DNA of 64,000 bases from Arthrobacter sp. ZGTC412 (GTDB lineage Bacteria; Actinomycetota; Actinomycetes; Actinomycetales; Micrococcaceae): positions 1 to 64,000 of the forward strand of contig NZ_PJII01000003.1 of the NCBI RefSeq assembly GCF_002929215.1, read 5' to 3'. The first letter of the stretch is position 1, and each line of letters starts with the position of its first letter. A program made the position numbers and the translations under genes. The notes beneath the pieces were generated by a model. It saw only the letters and a program-made list of their open reading frames with translations. It had not been told where the DNA came from and ran no database searches. This document shows, one piece after another, positions 25,955 to 34,871 of this stretch.

Positions 25955-27145
25955 CTAGCCGCCCAGCGCGTCCAGCGCCTGCTTCAAATCTGCCCAGAGG
26001 TCCTCAACATTTTCGATGCCCACGCTGAGGCGGACCAGATTCTCAGGCACGTCTGAAGGCTCGGCGGCGTGCCGGCGCCGGCGTTCGATGAGAGACTCAA
26101 CTCCACCCAGCGACGTCGCGGGCAGCCAGAGTTTCATCGCCCGGACCACCGCGTCCGCAGCGTCAGCGCCGCTCATCCCGCCCACGGGCGCTACCTGGAA
26201 GCAAACGATCGAACCGAAGCCCTTCATCTGCGCTTTGGCCCGTTCGTGGCCCGGATCCGTGGGAAGGCCCGGGAACCGGAGCGATTCGATCCGGGGATGG
26301 GCTGCAATCCGCTCCGCCAGGACCATGGCCGTGGCCTGGGACCGTTCGATGCGCAGCGCCAGCGTCCGCAGCCCGCGCAGGGCCAGCCAGGATTCGAAGG
26401 GGCCGGCAATGCCGCCGTGGATGGTCCGGTGATGAAGCAGCGCGGACCGGATGTCCGGGTTGGATGTCACCAGGGCGCCAAGGACGACGTCGGAATGGCC
26501 CGCCAGGTACTTGGTCACCGAATGCAGGACGACGTCGGAGCCCAGGCCCAGGGGTTGCTGCACCAAGGGGGTGGAAAAGGTGTTGTCCGTGACGACGATG
26601 GCTCCGGCAGCGTGTGCTGCTGCAGTAAGAGCCGGAATGTCGGCGATGCTGAGCATGGGGTTTGTGGGACTCTCAAGCCACAGCATGGCGGCGGCCCTCC
26701 CGGCCGGGCCGCTGGGCGAAAGCGCCTCCTCGACTGCTTCGGTATCCGCGATATCAACGGTTCGAAGTTCGATGAAACCTTTCTGGGCAAGCTCGGCGGC
26801 CATCACCAGGGAACCGGAATAGCAGAGCGTTGGCATGACCAGCACTCCCCCGGCGGGAATGAGGGACAGCGCGGAACTGACCGCGGCGAGGCCTGACGCA
26901 TACAGGAGGCCGGGCAGTTCCGACCCCTCGAGCTGGCCCAGCGCTTCCTCGAAGGGGTCCCAGGTGGGGTTGGAGTACCGGCCATAGCCGCGGTCCCCGT
27001 CAGCAAGGGCACCAACGCCGAAATATGTGGAGGACAGGACGATGGGCGCGTTGACCGGCTGGTCCCTTTCGCGCGGGGGACGCCCGGCGGCCACCACTAC
27101 CGTCTCAGCTGCCAGGGAAGCCGCTTGCTGTTCGGAAAGACTCAT
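25955..27145 (-). CDS. trans-sulfuration family PLP enzyme (cystathionine gamma-synthase-like)
   Basis: A 396-residue fold-type I pyridoxal-phosphate enzyme of the Cys/Met metabolism family. Visible features: RYSNPTWDPFEEALGQLEG, LWLESPTNPM, TDNTFSTP and the cofactor lysine in HSVTKYLAGHSD (about Lys212). The ATG at 27145 is preferred over the in-frame start at 27175 because the family begins shortly before the AAETVVVAAGR segment. It could be cystathionine gamma-synthase or -lyase, or methionine gamma-lyase. Sequence motifs alone do not separate these. Confidence 0.85.
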   Translation of the reverse strand: MSLSEQQAASLAAETVVVAAGRPPRERDQPVNAPIVLSSTYFGVGALADGDRGYGRYSNPTWDPFEEALGQLEGSELPGLLYASGLAAVSSALSLIPAGGVLVMPTLCYSGSLVMAAELAQKGFIELRTVDIADTEAVEEALSPSGPAGRAAAMLWLESPTNPMLSIADIPALTAAAHAAGAIVVTDNTFSTPLVQQPLGLGSDVVLHSVTKYLAGHSDVVLGALVTSNPDIRSALLHHRTIHGGIAGPFESWLALRGLRTLALRIERSQATAMVLAERIAAHPRIESLRFPGLPTDPGHERAKAQMKGFGSIVCFQVAPVGGMSGADAADAVVRAMKLWLPATSLGGVESLIERRRRHAAEPSDVPENLVRLSVGIENVEDLWADLKQALDALGG

Positions 27146-27218
27146 GCGGGAAAGCCTACTGTCCGGCCCGGGCACCCCGGAAAGCCATTACCCGCCTGCC
27201 AATACTGTCCACATACTG

Positions 27219-27245
27219 CCGCCGGCAATCTGCGATTGCCGGCGG
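27219..27245. other. strong hairpin just upstream of tmk
   Basis: A perfect 12-bp stem (CCGCCGGCAATC / GATTGCCGGCGG) with a 3-base loop ends 19 bp before the tmk GTG. There is no U-tract. It may be a transcript-stability or translation-control element, or a terminator for read-through from outside. Confidence 0.55.
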
Positions 27246-27264
27246 GGATCGGTAGGCTTGACCG

Positions 27265-27918
27265 GTGAGTAAACAACGGGCGGGCCTTTTCATCGCGTTT
27301 GAGGGCGGCGATGGTGCCGGCAAGTCCACCCAGGCAGCCCGGCTTGCAGACGCTCTTGAATCGCGCGGCCTCACCGTACTGCGGACCCGGGAACCCGGCG
27401 GAACCCCCATCGGCGAGAAACTTCGGTCCCTGGTCCTCGACCACGGCCACGGGCATATCGACGCCCACACCGAAGCCCTGATCTTCGCGGCGTCCAGGGC
27501 TGCCCACGCCAGCCAGGTCATTCGGCCGGCGCTTGAGCGCGGCGAGATCGTTTTGACGGACCGGTACATTGACTCTTCCGTTGCTTACCAGGGAGCAGGG
27601 CGGGACCTGGGCAAGGACGCCGTCCGGTCAATCAACGCGTGGGCCACCTCCGGCCTGGAGCCCCACCTCACTGTTCTGCTGGACGTTGACCCGGCAGTGG
27701 GCCGCCGGCGCCGGACCGCCGGTGATGCCACGGAAGACCGGCTGGAATCCGAGGCTGATGAATTCCACCTGCGGATCCGGAAGGCCTTCCTGGAACTGGC
27801 TGAAAGCCGGGCCGGTTCCTACCTTGTGCTGCCCGCCCATCTTCCCGTGAGTGACCTTGCCGCGCAGATCCTCCAGCGGGTGGAGGAACTGTTGACGGCG
27901 ACGGAGGGAGACGCATGA
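27265..27918 (+). CDS. tmk: thymidylate kinase
   Basis: A 217-residue kinase that phosphorylates dTMP to dTDP. The P-loop is GGDGAGKS (14-21). REPGGTPIGEKLR and LTDRYIDSSVAYQGAGR, which includes the DR motif of the family, follow. The start is a GTG at 27265. It overlaps holB by 4 bp. This tmk-holB arrangement, joining dTTP supply to the replicase clamp loader, is conserved in actinobacteria. Confidence 0.97.
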   Translation: MSKQRAGLFIAFEGGDGAGKSTQAARLADALESRGLTVLRTREPGGTPIGEKLRSLVLDHGHGHIDAHTEALIFAASRAAHASQVIRPALERGEIVLTDRYIDSSVAYQGAGRDLGKDAVRSINAWATSGLEPHLTVLLDVDPAVGRRRRTAGDATEDRLESEADEFHLRIRKAFLELAESRAGSYLVLPAHLPVSDLAAQILQRVEELLTATEGDA

Positions 27919-29057
27919 CCGTGTGGGACGACCTGCAGGGCCAGCCCGCCGTCGTCGAACAACTGCGCCAAGCGGCCAGCGGCGAAAGCCTGACGCACGC
28001 GTGGCTGTTCACCGGGCCGCCGGGGTCCGGCCGTTCAAATGCAGCCAAAGCGTTCGCCGCGGCGTTGAACTGCGACCAGGAGGACATCAGCGGACGCGGC
28101 TGCGGGCAATGCCCGGCCTGCCTGACAATCCTCGGTGAAACCCACTCCGACGTCACCTTCGTCCGTACTGAAAAAGTCACCATCACCATTGACGAAGCGC
28201 GCGACCTGGTGGCCACGGCGGGCAACCGGCCGTCCTCCGGCCGCTGGCGGATCATCGTGGTGGAGGATGCAGACCGGATGGCCGAACGCACCACCAACGT
28301 TCTGCTCAAAGCCATCGAGGAGCCAACTCCCCGCACTGTGTGGATGCTGTGCGCACCGTCCCCGGCTGACGTCCTGGTGACCATCCGGTCGCGCTGCCGA
28401 AGTGTGGCTTTACGGTTGCCGCCCGCCTCCGATGTGGCTGCCCTGCTGGTTAAGCGCGACGGCGTGGAGCCGGCGCTGGCGGAGCGCGCAGCCCGGGCGG
28501 CACAAAGCCATGTGGGTATTGCCCGACGGCTTGCCCGGGATCCTGCCGCCAGGGAACGTCGTCTGGAAACCGTAAGGTTTCCCTTGGGACTGCGGGGCGT
28601 TACCGCCGCTGTGATGATGGGAGAGAAGCTGGTCAAGATCGCCACCGCCGAGGCCAACAGCTCCAACGAGGAACGCGACGCCGCCGAGAAGGCTGCCCTG
28701 CTGGCAACCCTTGGGGCGCCGGCGTCCGGAACCCTCCCTCCGGCCATGCGGAGCCAGGTGAAGCAGCTTGAGGACGACCAAAAGCGGCGCGCCAAGCGGT
28801 CCATCACGGATTCCCTGGACCGGACGCTCACGGATCTGCTGTCCTTCTACCGGGATGTGCTGATTATTCAGCTCGGGAATGCTGTGGAGCTCGTAAACGT
28901 TGAGCTGAGGAGTGAATTGGAGGAGTTCGCCAGCCGCTCCACTCCAGAAGCCACTCTCGCCCGCATGGACGCCATCAACAAAGCCCGCGAACGCATTACC
29001 ACCACCAACGTTGCCCCGCTGTTGACCATTGAGTCCATGGCAGCCAGCCTGATCTAA
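27915..29057 (+). CDS. holB: DNA polymerase III subunit delta'
   Basis: A 380-residue AAA+ clamp-loader subunit. The P-loop region reads GPPGSGRS (34-41), with Arg in place of the nucleotide-binding Lys, in keeping with delta' being a non-hydrolysing subunit. A zinc module has Cys53, Cys63, Cys66 and Cys69. IIVVEDADRMAERTTNVLLKAIEEP and the SRC-type motif (IRSRCRSVAL) follow. It shares 4 bp with tmk and is followed 18 bp later by the lipoprotein hydrolase, so the three genes are probably one operon. Confidence 0.96.
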   Translation: MTVWDDLQGQPAVVEQLRQAASGESLTHAWLFTGPPGSGRSNAAKAFAAALNCDQEDISGRGCGQCPACLTILGETHSDVTFVRTEKVTITIDEARDLVATAGNRPSSGRWRIIVVEDADRMAERTTNVLLKAIEEPTPRTVWMLCAPSPADVLVTIRSRCRSVALRLPPASDVAALLVKRDGVEPALAERAARAAQSHVGIARRLARDPAARERRLETVRFPLGLRGVTAAVMMGEKLVKIATAEANSSNEERDAAEKAALLATLGAPASGTLPPAMRSQVKQLEDDQKRRAKRSITDSLDRTLTDLLSFYRDVLIIQLGNAVELVNVELRSELEEFASRSTPEATLARMDAINKARERITTTNVAPLLTIESMAASLI

Positions 29058-29075
29058 CCCCTCCAAGGAGACCCG

Positions 29076-30641
29076 ATGACTGCCCGCCCCCTGCCAGCAC
29101 GCCCCCGATCCTGGGTGATTGGCGTGCGTGCCGCCGGGGCCATGGCGCTTGCCATGGTTCTGGCCTCCTGCACCCTCATCGACGGCGGCACCCGCAGCCA
29201 GGAGGCTTCCACTGCCAAGGCGGATCCCTCGATCGTGGCGTCCGCTCCGTCCGGGCTGGAGCAGTTCTACTCGCAGGAAGTGGTGTGGGAACCCTGCGAA
29301 AGCGAATTCCAGTGCGCCAAGGTGAAGGTGCCGATGGACTACGACAAGCCCGAGGGTGACACCATCGAACTTGCCGCGCTGAGGGCCTCGAGCACGGGCA
29401 ACAAAACGGGCAGTCTGCTGGTCAACCCGGGAGGACCGGGTGCGTCCGGGTATGACTTCGTCAAGGACGCCTCCGGGACACATTTCTCCCAGGCAGTGCG
29501 TGACGCCTACGACCTGGTGGGCTTCGATCCCCGGGGCGTAAAGCGCTCCGCCCCCGTGACATGCATGACGGACGCCGAGCGTGACGCCGCGCGGGCCAAG
29601 GTCTACGACCTCGAAACCGACGCCGGCCTGGAAGCAGCCCGCACGGACAACAAGGCGATCGCCGCCCAGTGTGCCGAGCAGACCGGGCCGGTGCTGGCGC
29701 ACATCGATACGGTGAGCTCCGCGAAGGACCTGGACATTCTCCGCGCAGTGGTCAACGACACAAAGCTCAACTACCTCGGGTACTCCTACGGCACGTTCCT
29801 GGGTTCCACCTATGCTTCGCTGTTCCCGGACAACGTGGGACGCATGGTGCTTGACGGGGCGCTGGATCCGTCCATCAGTAGCGAGGAGCTGACCCGGGGG
29901 CAGGCCCGAGCCTTCGAAAAGGCCATCCGGGCATATGTTGCCAGCTGCCTCCAGCAGGACGGCTGCCCGCTGAGCGGAACCGTCGATTCAGGAGTGCAGC
30001 AGCTCCGCGACCTTATCGCCGCCGTCGAGCAGACGCCCCGCACTGCCAAGGACGGGCGCGTGGTCAACGCCATGATGTTCGTCAGCGGCCTGATAACCCC
30101 GCTGTATAACGATCAGAGCTGGCCGGCCCTGACCCAGGCCCTTGAAGCGGCGATGACCGGAGACGTGAGCCTTATGCTTCGGCTGGCCGATCTTGGTGCC
30201 GACCGCGCTTCCAACGGGACATATACGTCCAACTCCACGTTCGCATTCAACGCCATCAACTGCCTGGACTACCCGATGGACTCCGATACCGCGGCCATGC
30301 GGGCGGAACAGCAGCGCCTGATGCAGGACTCCCCCACGTTCGGGTATTTCTTTGCCTACGGCGGCACCAACTGCGCCGACTGGCCGTACAAGAACACCCG
30401 CACGCCGGCGCCCGTTGAGTACACGGGAGATTCGCCCATTGTGGTTATCGGCACCACCGGCGACCCTGCAACACCTGTCGAGTGGGCCGCTTCACTCCGC
30501 AAGCAGCTGGGCAACGCCACACTGCTGACTTGGGAAGGTGAAGGCCATACCGCTTACGGCCGGTCCAACAGCTGCCTCGAGGACCCCGTGGACACCTACC
30601 TTGTCAGCGGCAAAGTTCCTGCCGACAACACGGTGTGCTGA
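29076..30641 (+). CDS. alpha/beta hydrolase lipoprotein, tripeptidyl aminopeptidase (TAP/Slp) family
   Basis: A 521-residue exported serine hydrolase. The N-terminal signal ends in the lipobox VLASC with Cys32, so it should be membrane-anchored outside the cell. The nucleophile Ser237 sits in LGYSYGTFLG, and the oxyanion region is VNPGGPGASGYDF. The C-terminal TAP-like region has IGTTGDPATPVEWA, which supplies the Asp, and EGEGHTAYG, which supplies the His. Relatives cut short peptides from the N-terminus. Paired cysteines in the mature domain suggest disulfides. An AAGGAGA ribosome site precedes the ATG. Confidence 0.9.
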   Translation: MTARPLPARPRSWVIGVRAAGAMALAMVLASCTLIDGGTRSQEASTAKADPSIVASAPSGLEQFYSQEVVWEPCESEFQCAKVKVPMDYDKPEGDTIELAALRASSTGNKTGSLLVNPGGPGASGYDFVKDASGTHFSQAVRDAYDLVGFDPRGVKRSAPVTCMTDAERDAARAKVYDLETDAGLEAARTDNKAIAAQCAEQTGPVLAHIDTVSSAKDLDILRAVVNDTKLNYLGYSYGTFLGSTYASLFPDNVGRMVLDGALDPSISSEELTRGQARAFEKAIRAYVASCLQQDGCPLSGTVDSGVQQLRDLIAAVEQTPRTAKDGRVVNAMMFVSGLITPLYNDQSWPALTQALEAAMTGDVSLMLRLADLGADRASNGTYTSNSTFAFNAINCLDYPMDSDTAAMRAEQQRLMQDSPTFGYFFAYGGTNCADWPYKNTRTPAPVEYTGDSPIVVIGTTGDPATPVEWAASLRKQLGNATLLTWEGEGHTAYGRSNSCLEDPVDTYLVSGKVPADNTVC

Positions 30642-30745
30642 AGGCCTCAGCCCTTTCGTCCCGCCCATTTTGACCCGGGCGCGGGGACTCTATTACAGTT
30701 GACTCTTGCATGAGGCGCCCGGTTCTTTCCGGGCAAACATGCGGT

Positions 30746-30818
30746 GCTTCCTTAGCTCAGTCGGTAGAGCGTTTCACTCGTAATGAAAAGGTCATCAGTT
30801 CGATTCTGATAGGAAGCT
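30746..30818 (+). tRNA. tRNA-Thr (anticodon CGT)
   Basis: A 73-base cloverleaf. The acceptor stem is GCTTCCT/AGGAAGC, and the D-arm has AGCTCAGTCGGTAGAGC. The anticodon stem TTTCA/TGAAA holds the loop CTCGTAA with anticodon CGT (30779-30781), and the T-arm has GTTCGATTC. CCA is not encoded. It reads ACG codons. Confidence 0.95.
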
Positions 30819-30824
30819 CGGGAT

Positions 30825-30868
30825 AAACCCCGTATTGTCGTTGATTTCGACGATGATGCGGGGTTTTT
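30825..30868 (+). terminator. terminator after tRNA-Thr
   Basis: AAACCCCG ... CGGGGTTTTT with inner partial pairing (TTGTCG/CGACGA) starts 7 bp after the tRNA and ends in five T residues on the plus strand. Confidence 0.75.
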
Positions 30869-31024
30869 CGCTGGTTAAGTGACACGCGCGTTTTGGTAAG
30901 CGGCTGACTTAGCGGCTCCACGGACAAGGCAGCAAACCGTCTAAGGGGTGGCTGATCCCCAACGTTGCCTGATAGTCACGAGCAGTGAGAGCCGCGCCCG
31001 CGACGACGAGGGTCGGCTCGCGCA

Positions 31025-33127
31025 CTAGGAAACGGCGATGCGCGCCAATAAGAGGGCGTTGACGGTCACGTCGAAGACGGCGCGGCCGTCTTCGTGTATG
31101 AAGGGGGTCTCCGCGGGGGCCGGGTCTCCTGGCTGGGTGATGGTCACCCGCCGGGGCGTTTTCCCGCCGCAGGGAATGCCGACCTGGAAGTTGGCGCTCT
31201 GCGCGTTGAACCCGCCGGTATCGAGGCCGTCCATGTTGGCGAAGAGCACGTCCAGGCGGTGCTCGGTGCGCTGCCGCAGGTCGATGAGGACCTCGGCCGG
31301 CGCGTCGGTCACGATGGTGCGCCCGGTCGCCTCCATGATTCCCGCCAGCGCGGTCGTCACTGCGGCATCGTCGGTCTGGTAGTACTTTTGCCCCACCTGC
31401 CCGGTTACCAGTACCACCGCACCGTCGCGGTGGGACGTGCGCGACCAGTCGGCGCCCGGGCTGATGCCAAACGCGCGCAGCAGCGCCGGCTGCGGCCGCT
31501 GCGCGCCGTTCTCATCAAAGGCCCCGGCATCGGTACCGGCGGTGACCAGCAGCGTGCCGCCGGCCTCGACGTAGCCCTTCAGGGCGGCGATCTCCTTATC
31601 GGACAGTGCCGCCGGCCGCGGCGCCACCACCACCGGGTAGGGCGCGAGCCGCGCCGCGGACAAGTGCGGCGTGGTGACGACATCGTACGGGGCGTGCGCG
31701 TGGATGAGGGCCTTGCAGATGCCGCGGTACTCGCCCACGTAGGGCAGGGACACCGCCGAATCCCTCTGGCGGGTCGTCCACCAGAGCTCATCAGCGGGGT
31801 TGGTGCTGGTGTAGAGCCCCACACCGGTGTTCCGGTCGACGAAATCCCGGCTCGCGCTGGAGAATACCACCGCCACGGGGTTGGCGCTTCCGCCGGCCCA
31901 GATGTCGTTATTGTCCTTGAGCCAGCCATACATCCTGCCGCGCCAGGCGTCGCCGACCGTGCGGCTCAGGAGCGGGATCTGGCTCTCGTACGGCCGCTGG
32001 CCACCGGCGATGGCCAGCGCCATGACCCGCTCGGCGTCGTCGGCCTGCCGGCCGTAGGAGATCGCCCAGCTCGGGTTCTTGCCCGCGCAGCCGCGGCCGT
32101 GCCGCATCATGATCGCCATCGAGATCCAATCGTCCGCGGACGCCTCACGCATGCCGGTCTCGTCGCTGACGCAGCTCACTTCCCACGCCCGGAGCACGTC
32201 CCCGTCATCGCGGCTTGCGCCGTCCAGGCCCTGCACCGTGCCGTTGCTGTAATCCATCGTGCCGGTCTCGACAATCAGCTCGAAGCCGGGCCGCACCGTG
32301 CGCGCACCCGCGAGCACCGCCTGCTCAAACTCGTGGATGATCCCGTGCCGCCACGCCACCCAGCGACGGAACACCGGGTCGTCCCAGTCCACGCCGGCGG
32401 GCTGCGCGAACCCGGTCTCGGCACGGAACTTGGCCGCGCAGGTCGCGTTCGTGCACGGCCACACGCCCACGATGTCCGAGAGCAGCGGAACATCACCCCA
32501 CAAGCCATCCAGCGCGGTCCGCGCCAGCCGCTTCACCCGATTGATGAAATAGTCCCGGTACCCGGACGTGGGGCACAACCACGCGCTCTCGGTCCCCTCC
32601 GGCACCCAAAACACCCGGCCCCCGCCAACAAACACGTTCGCCTGGCCATCCATGCCCCGCTGCACCCAATCCGGGTGGTCCTTCCCCATGGTGCTTTGCC
32701 CGCTCAGCGCGTTCCTGCTGAGCGCCTCAAGCATCGAGCAATACACCACCGCCTTCATGCCCCGCCCGTGGCATTTCTGCGCCACCGCGTCAATATAGAC
32801 CGCGCTCTCCTCGAAAAGCTCCTCGCTCATATAAAAGGAAAGGTCGGTATCAATCACCACCACACTCACGTCCGAGGCCGCCAGCACATCGAGCCGCGCG
32901 TCAACGTCCGCATCATCCTCAAAGCCCTCAAACCCCGCCACACGCGCGTCCGAGACCCAACTCAGCTCCGGGAGTGGCGGCTCCACGATCTGCGGGCCCG
33001 CGCCGCCGAGTGGTTGGCTTCTGCATCCAGCGTTAACGGCAACAGCACCGAGGCCGACGGCGCCGGCGCCGAGCGTAACTGCCATGAACCTACGTCTAGT
33101 TACCGGCTTAGCACTCCTGGTTGCCAT
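31025..33127 (-). CDS. Tat-exported lipoprotein with glycoside-hydrolase-like fold, function unknown
   Basis: A 700-residue protein. A twin-arginine signal TRRRFMAVTLG is followed by a hydrophobic stretch ending in a lipobox-like AVNAGC (Cys35), so it is probably exported folded and lipid-anchored. The middle (about 60-420) looks like a (beta/alpha)8 glycoside-hydrolase-type domain: VVIDTDLSFYMSEELFEESA, GMKAVVYCS, then WGDVPLLSDIVGVWPC and CAAKFRAETG. The later part resembles the glutamine-amidotransferase-like trimerisation domain of GH42-type beta-galactosidases (ALIHAHAPYDVV, LSDKEIAALKGYVEAGGTLLVTAG). The substrate is unknown. It is a lone gene next to a tRNA and may be a later acquisition. 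Confidence 0.7.
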   Translation of the reverse strand: MATRSAKPVTRRRFMAVTLGAGAVGLGAVAVNAGCRSQPLGGAGPQIVEPPLPELSWVSDARVAGFEGFEDDADVDARLDVLAASDVSVVVIDTDLSFYMSEELFEESAVYIDAVAQKCHGRGMKAVVYCSMLEALSRNALSGQSTMGKDHPDWVQRGMDGQANVFVGGGRVFWVPEGTESAWLCPTSGYRDYFINRVKRLARTALDGLWGDVPLLSDIVGVWPCTNATCAAKFRAETGFAQPAGVDWDDPVFRRWVAWRHGIIHEFEQAVLAGARTVRPGFELIVETGTMDYSNGTVQGLDGASRDDGDVLRAWEVSCVSDETGMREASADDWISMAIMMRHGRGCAGKNPSWAISYGRQADDAERVMALAIAGGQRPYESQIPLLSRTVGDAWRGRMYGWLKDNNDIWAGGSANPVAVVFSSASRDFVDRNTGVGLYTSTNPADELWWTTRQRDSAVSLPYVGEYRGICKALIHAHAPYDVVTTPHLSAARLAPYPVVVAPRPAALSDKEIAALKGYVEAGGTLLVTAGTDAGAFDENGAQRPQPALLRAFGISPGADWSRTSHRDGAVVLVTGQVGQKYYQTDDAAVTTALAGIMEATGRTIVTDAPAEVLIDLRQRTEHRLDVLFANMDGLDTGGFNAQSANFQVGIPCGGKTPRRVTITQPGDPAPAETPFIHEDGRAVFDVTVNALLLARIAVS

Positions 33128-33654
33128 GGACCGACCCTAACCTCGGAACCTTTGAACAGCCTGTGGATTTGCCTAGGATGGCAAGGCCGTCGGCACCGGC
33201 CCGCTGGTGGCGCCCCGATTGAACTGCCGCCTTGGTGGGGCAGCAAGTATTGCGAATTTATCTGCGCCTCCTCCCCCAGGAACAGACGCGTAAAGCAGCT
33301 CGAGCCAAGGCAGCGCAGTTTGGAAAAACCTTGTGCGGGAACCAGAGACCGGACGCGCTTCGCCCGACGCCGCCTATGAGCAGCTGGGGTTTACTCGGTC
33401 CTCCACGGCTGACGTGGAGAGACTGGGGTAGCTCCCCGGCAGCATGGCGTGGAGAACTAAAGTGGGTGTCACTTTCCGTCATGGCCGGGACGTTGGCGCG
33501 GGCCGAGGTTTCGTACAAGTGGCCTTCAATGCCCTGTAGAGGGATCAAAGTTTGCAGGGCCTCGCCGCGCAGCACAGGGGACCCCGGTCATAGAGGTCAG
33601 CATGGCCCATCGCCCATCGTTGTGCGGGCTGGGGCCGGGACCTACGGTTCAAGC
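33128..33654. other. 527-bp stretch without a supported gene
   Basis: Between the Tat lipoprotein start and the VOC gene no frame shows a domain or a convincing ribosome site. A short plus-strand frame ending at 33431 reads AYEQLGFTRSS near its end. This vaguely resembles the C-terminus of a GNAT acetyltransferase, but a stop at 33291 cuts it off upstream. It may be gene debris. The promoter of the Tat lipoprotein gene should lie just above 33127. Confidence 0.5.
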
Positions 33655-34110
33655 ATGACTACCGAAAATGCCAAGGCCCCCGTCCGCCAACTCCGCCTCG
33701 TTGTTGAGGCCGAGGACTATGAGGCGGCGCTGATCTTCTACCGCGACGTGCTGGGGCTCCCCGAGCAGGAAGCCTATGAAGGAGAAGGGGACGCCCGGGT
33801 AACGATTCTCGACGCCGGCCGGGCCACCCTTGAATTGTCCAACCCGGCCCAGGTAAGACTTATCGACCGGGTGGAAGCCGACGGGCGGCCAAGCGCCAGG
33901 CTCCGGGTGGCTTTCGAGGTGGCGGACACTGCGGCGGTTACGACTGAGCTCGTGGAAGCGGGTGCTGAACTGATTGCCACACCGCGGGTAACCCCGTGGC
34001 GGTCACTGAACTCCCGCCTTGCGGCACCGGCCGGCCTTCAAGTGACGCTCTTCCAGGAGCTGGACCCTGCTGCAGACCAGCCGGGCAGGCCAGACTTCGG
34101 CAAACCCTGA
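33655..34110 (+). CDS. VOC family protein (glyoxalase/bleomycin-resistance/dioxygenase fold)
   Basis: A 151-residue protein of the vicinal oxygen chelate superfamily. It has two beta-alpha-beta-beta-beta units: residues 11-70 with LVVEAEDYEAALIFYRDVLG, and residues 80-135 with RVAFEVADTAAVTTELVEAGAELIATP. The start at 33655 begins the family-like segment. The frame is open upstream to 33232, but that part is unlike any family. The reaction cannot be told from the sequence. Relatives include lyases, dioxygenases and drug-binding proteins. Confidence 0.85.
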   Translation: MTTENAKAPVRQLRLVVEAEDYEAALIFYRDVLGLPEQEAYEGEGDARVTILDAGRATLELSNPAQVRLIDRVEADGRPSARLRVAFEVADTAAVTTELVEAGAELIATPRVTPWRSLNSRLAAPAGLQVTLFQELDPAADQPGRPDFGKP

Positions 34111-34213
34111 ACCACAGCACGGACCAAGCAGCGTTGCGTTTCCGGCCTTGTTGCGTTGTACACCGCCGTCGCGCGCACCAATCGAAACGGCAGGGGTGGC
34201 AGGCCAGGGCCGG

Positions 34214-34714
34214 CTACAGTGCCAGCGGGATGGGCCCTGTTGTGGAGGGGCCGCCGCATTGTTCGCTCCCTCCGACCCGGGTCCAGGTCAGATCCACCTC
34301 GCGGGCGGCGAGTACCTCACCGCTTGCCGCCAATGCCCTCACTGTGGCTTTTTTGGGGGCATTCATGGCCGTACTGAACTGCCAGGTGCGGTCATCGATT
34401 TTCTTGCCGGAGAACGGGCTGTATTTCGAGTCGCCGACGGGCGTGCCCGGCGTTGCGGGGGCCGCGGACTCGGCTTGGCCAGCGCTGGCGGAGACGCCGG
34501 GAGTGACGGTATTTTTGGGCGCCGTGCTCGGTTGCGGCGTCATGGAGCAGTTCCCGTCCAGGCAGAACTGGACCTTGGCCACGCCGTCCACCGGTCCGTC
34601 GAGGACAACGATGGCAGAGTTGCTCCAGCCGATGGCAGGACACACGCCGGGCGTAGCGCAACCTGCTGTTGAGACCGCAAGAAGCACAAGCAACTGGACC
34701 GACAGTCTCTTCAT
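34214..34714 (-). CDS. small lipoprotein, function unknown
   Basis: A 166-residue protein. The ATG at 34714 starts MKRLSVQLLVLLAVSTAGC, a clear lipoprotein signal with lipobox STAGC. The longer frame to 34873 is unlikely, since it would bury that signal. The mature protein begins with an immunoglobulin-like strand pattern, has a Thr/Ser/Pro/Ala-rich middle (about 60-95) and ends with another beta-rich segment. I do not recognise a family. It is convergent with the VOC gene and divergent from the nuclease gene. Confidence 0.7.
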   Translation of the reverse strand: MKRLSVQLLVLLAVSTAGCATPGVCPAIGWSNSAIVVLDGPVDGVAKVQFCLDGNCSMTPQPSTAPKNTVTPGVSASAGQAESAAPATPGTPVGDSKYSPFSGKKIDDRTWQFSTAMNAPKKATVRALAASGEVLAAREVDLTWTRVGGSEQCGGPSTTGPIPLAL

Positions 34715-34871
34715 TGGCCCAGCATGACACCGGCAGGCAGAGGTGAAGGTTGCCTTTCGGTCACATCTTGGAACTGGTGATGACAGCCAGGTCCTCAGCC
34801 CGCAGTCCAAGCCGCCGGAAAGAACGCAGCTTTTCATGCGATTGTCATCTCCTGCTGCTAGTGTCCGGGCC

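Noticed and set aside
30746-33127. Integrated element with attachment site at tRNA-Thr
   Set aside because: No integrase gene and no second copy of the tRNA 3' end was found downstream. The possibility is kept only as a remark on the neighbouring gene.
31094-33379. A 761-codon open frame on the plus strand opposite the Tat lipoprotein
   Set aside because: His/Arg/Pro-rich composition with no domain. The minus-strand gene has a Tat signal, a lipobox and recognisable folds.
33294-33431. Acetyltransferase gene remnant
   Set aside because: The likeness rests on about ten residues (AYEQLGFTRSS) in a 45-codon frame, which is too little to annotate as a pseudogene.
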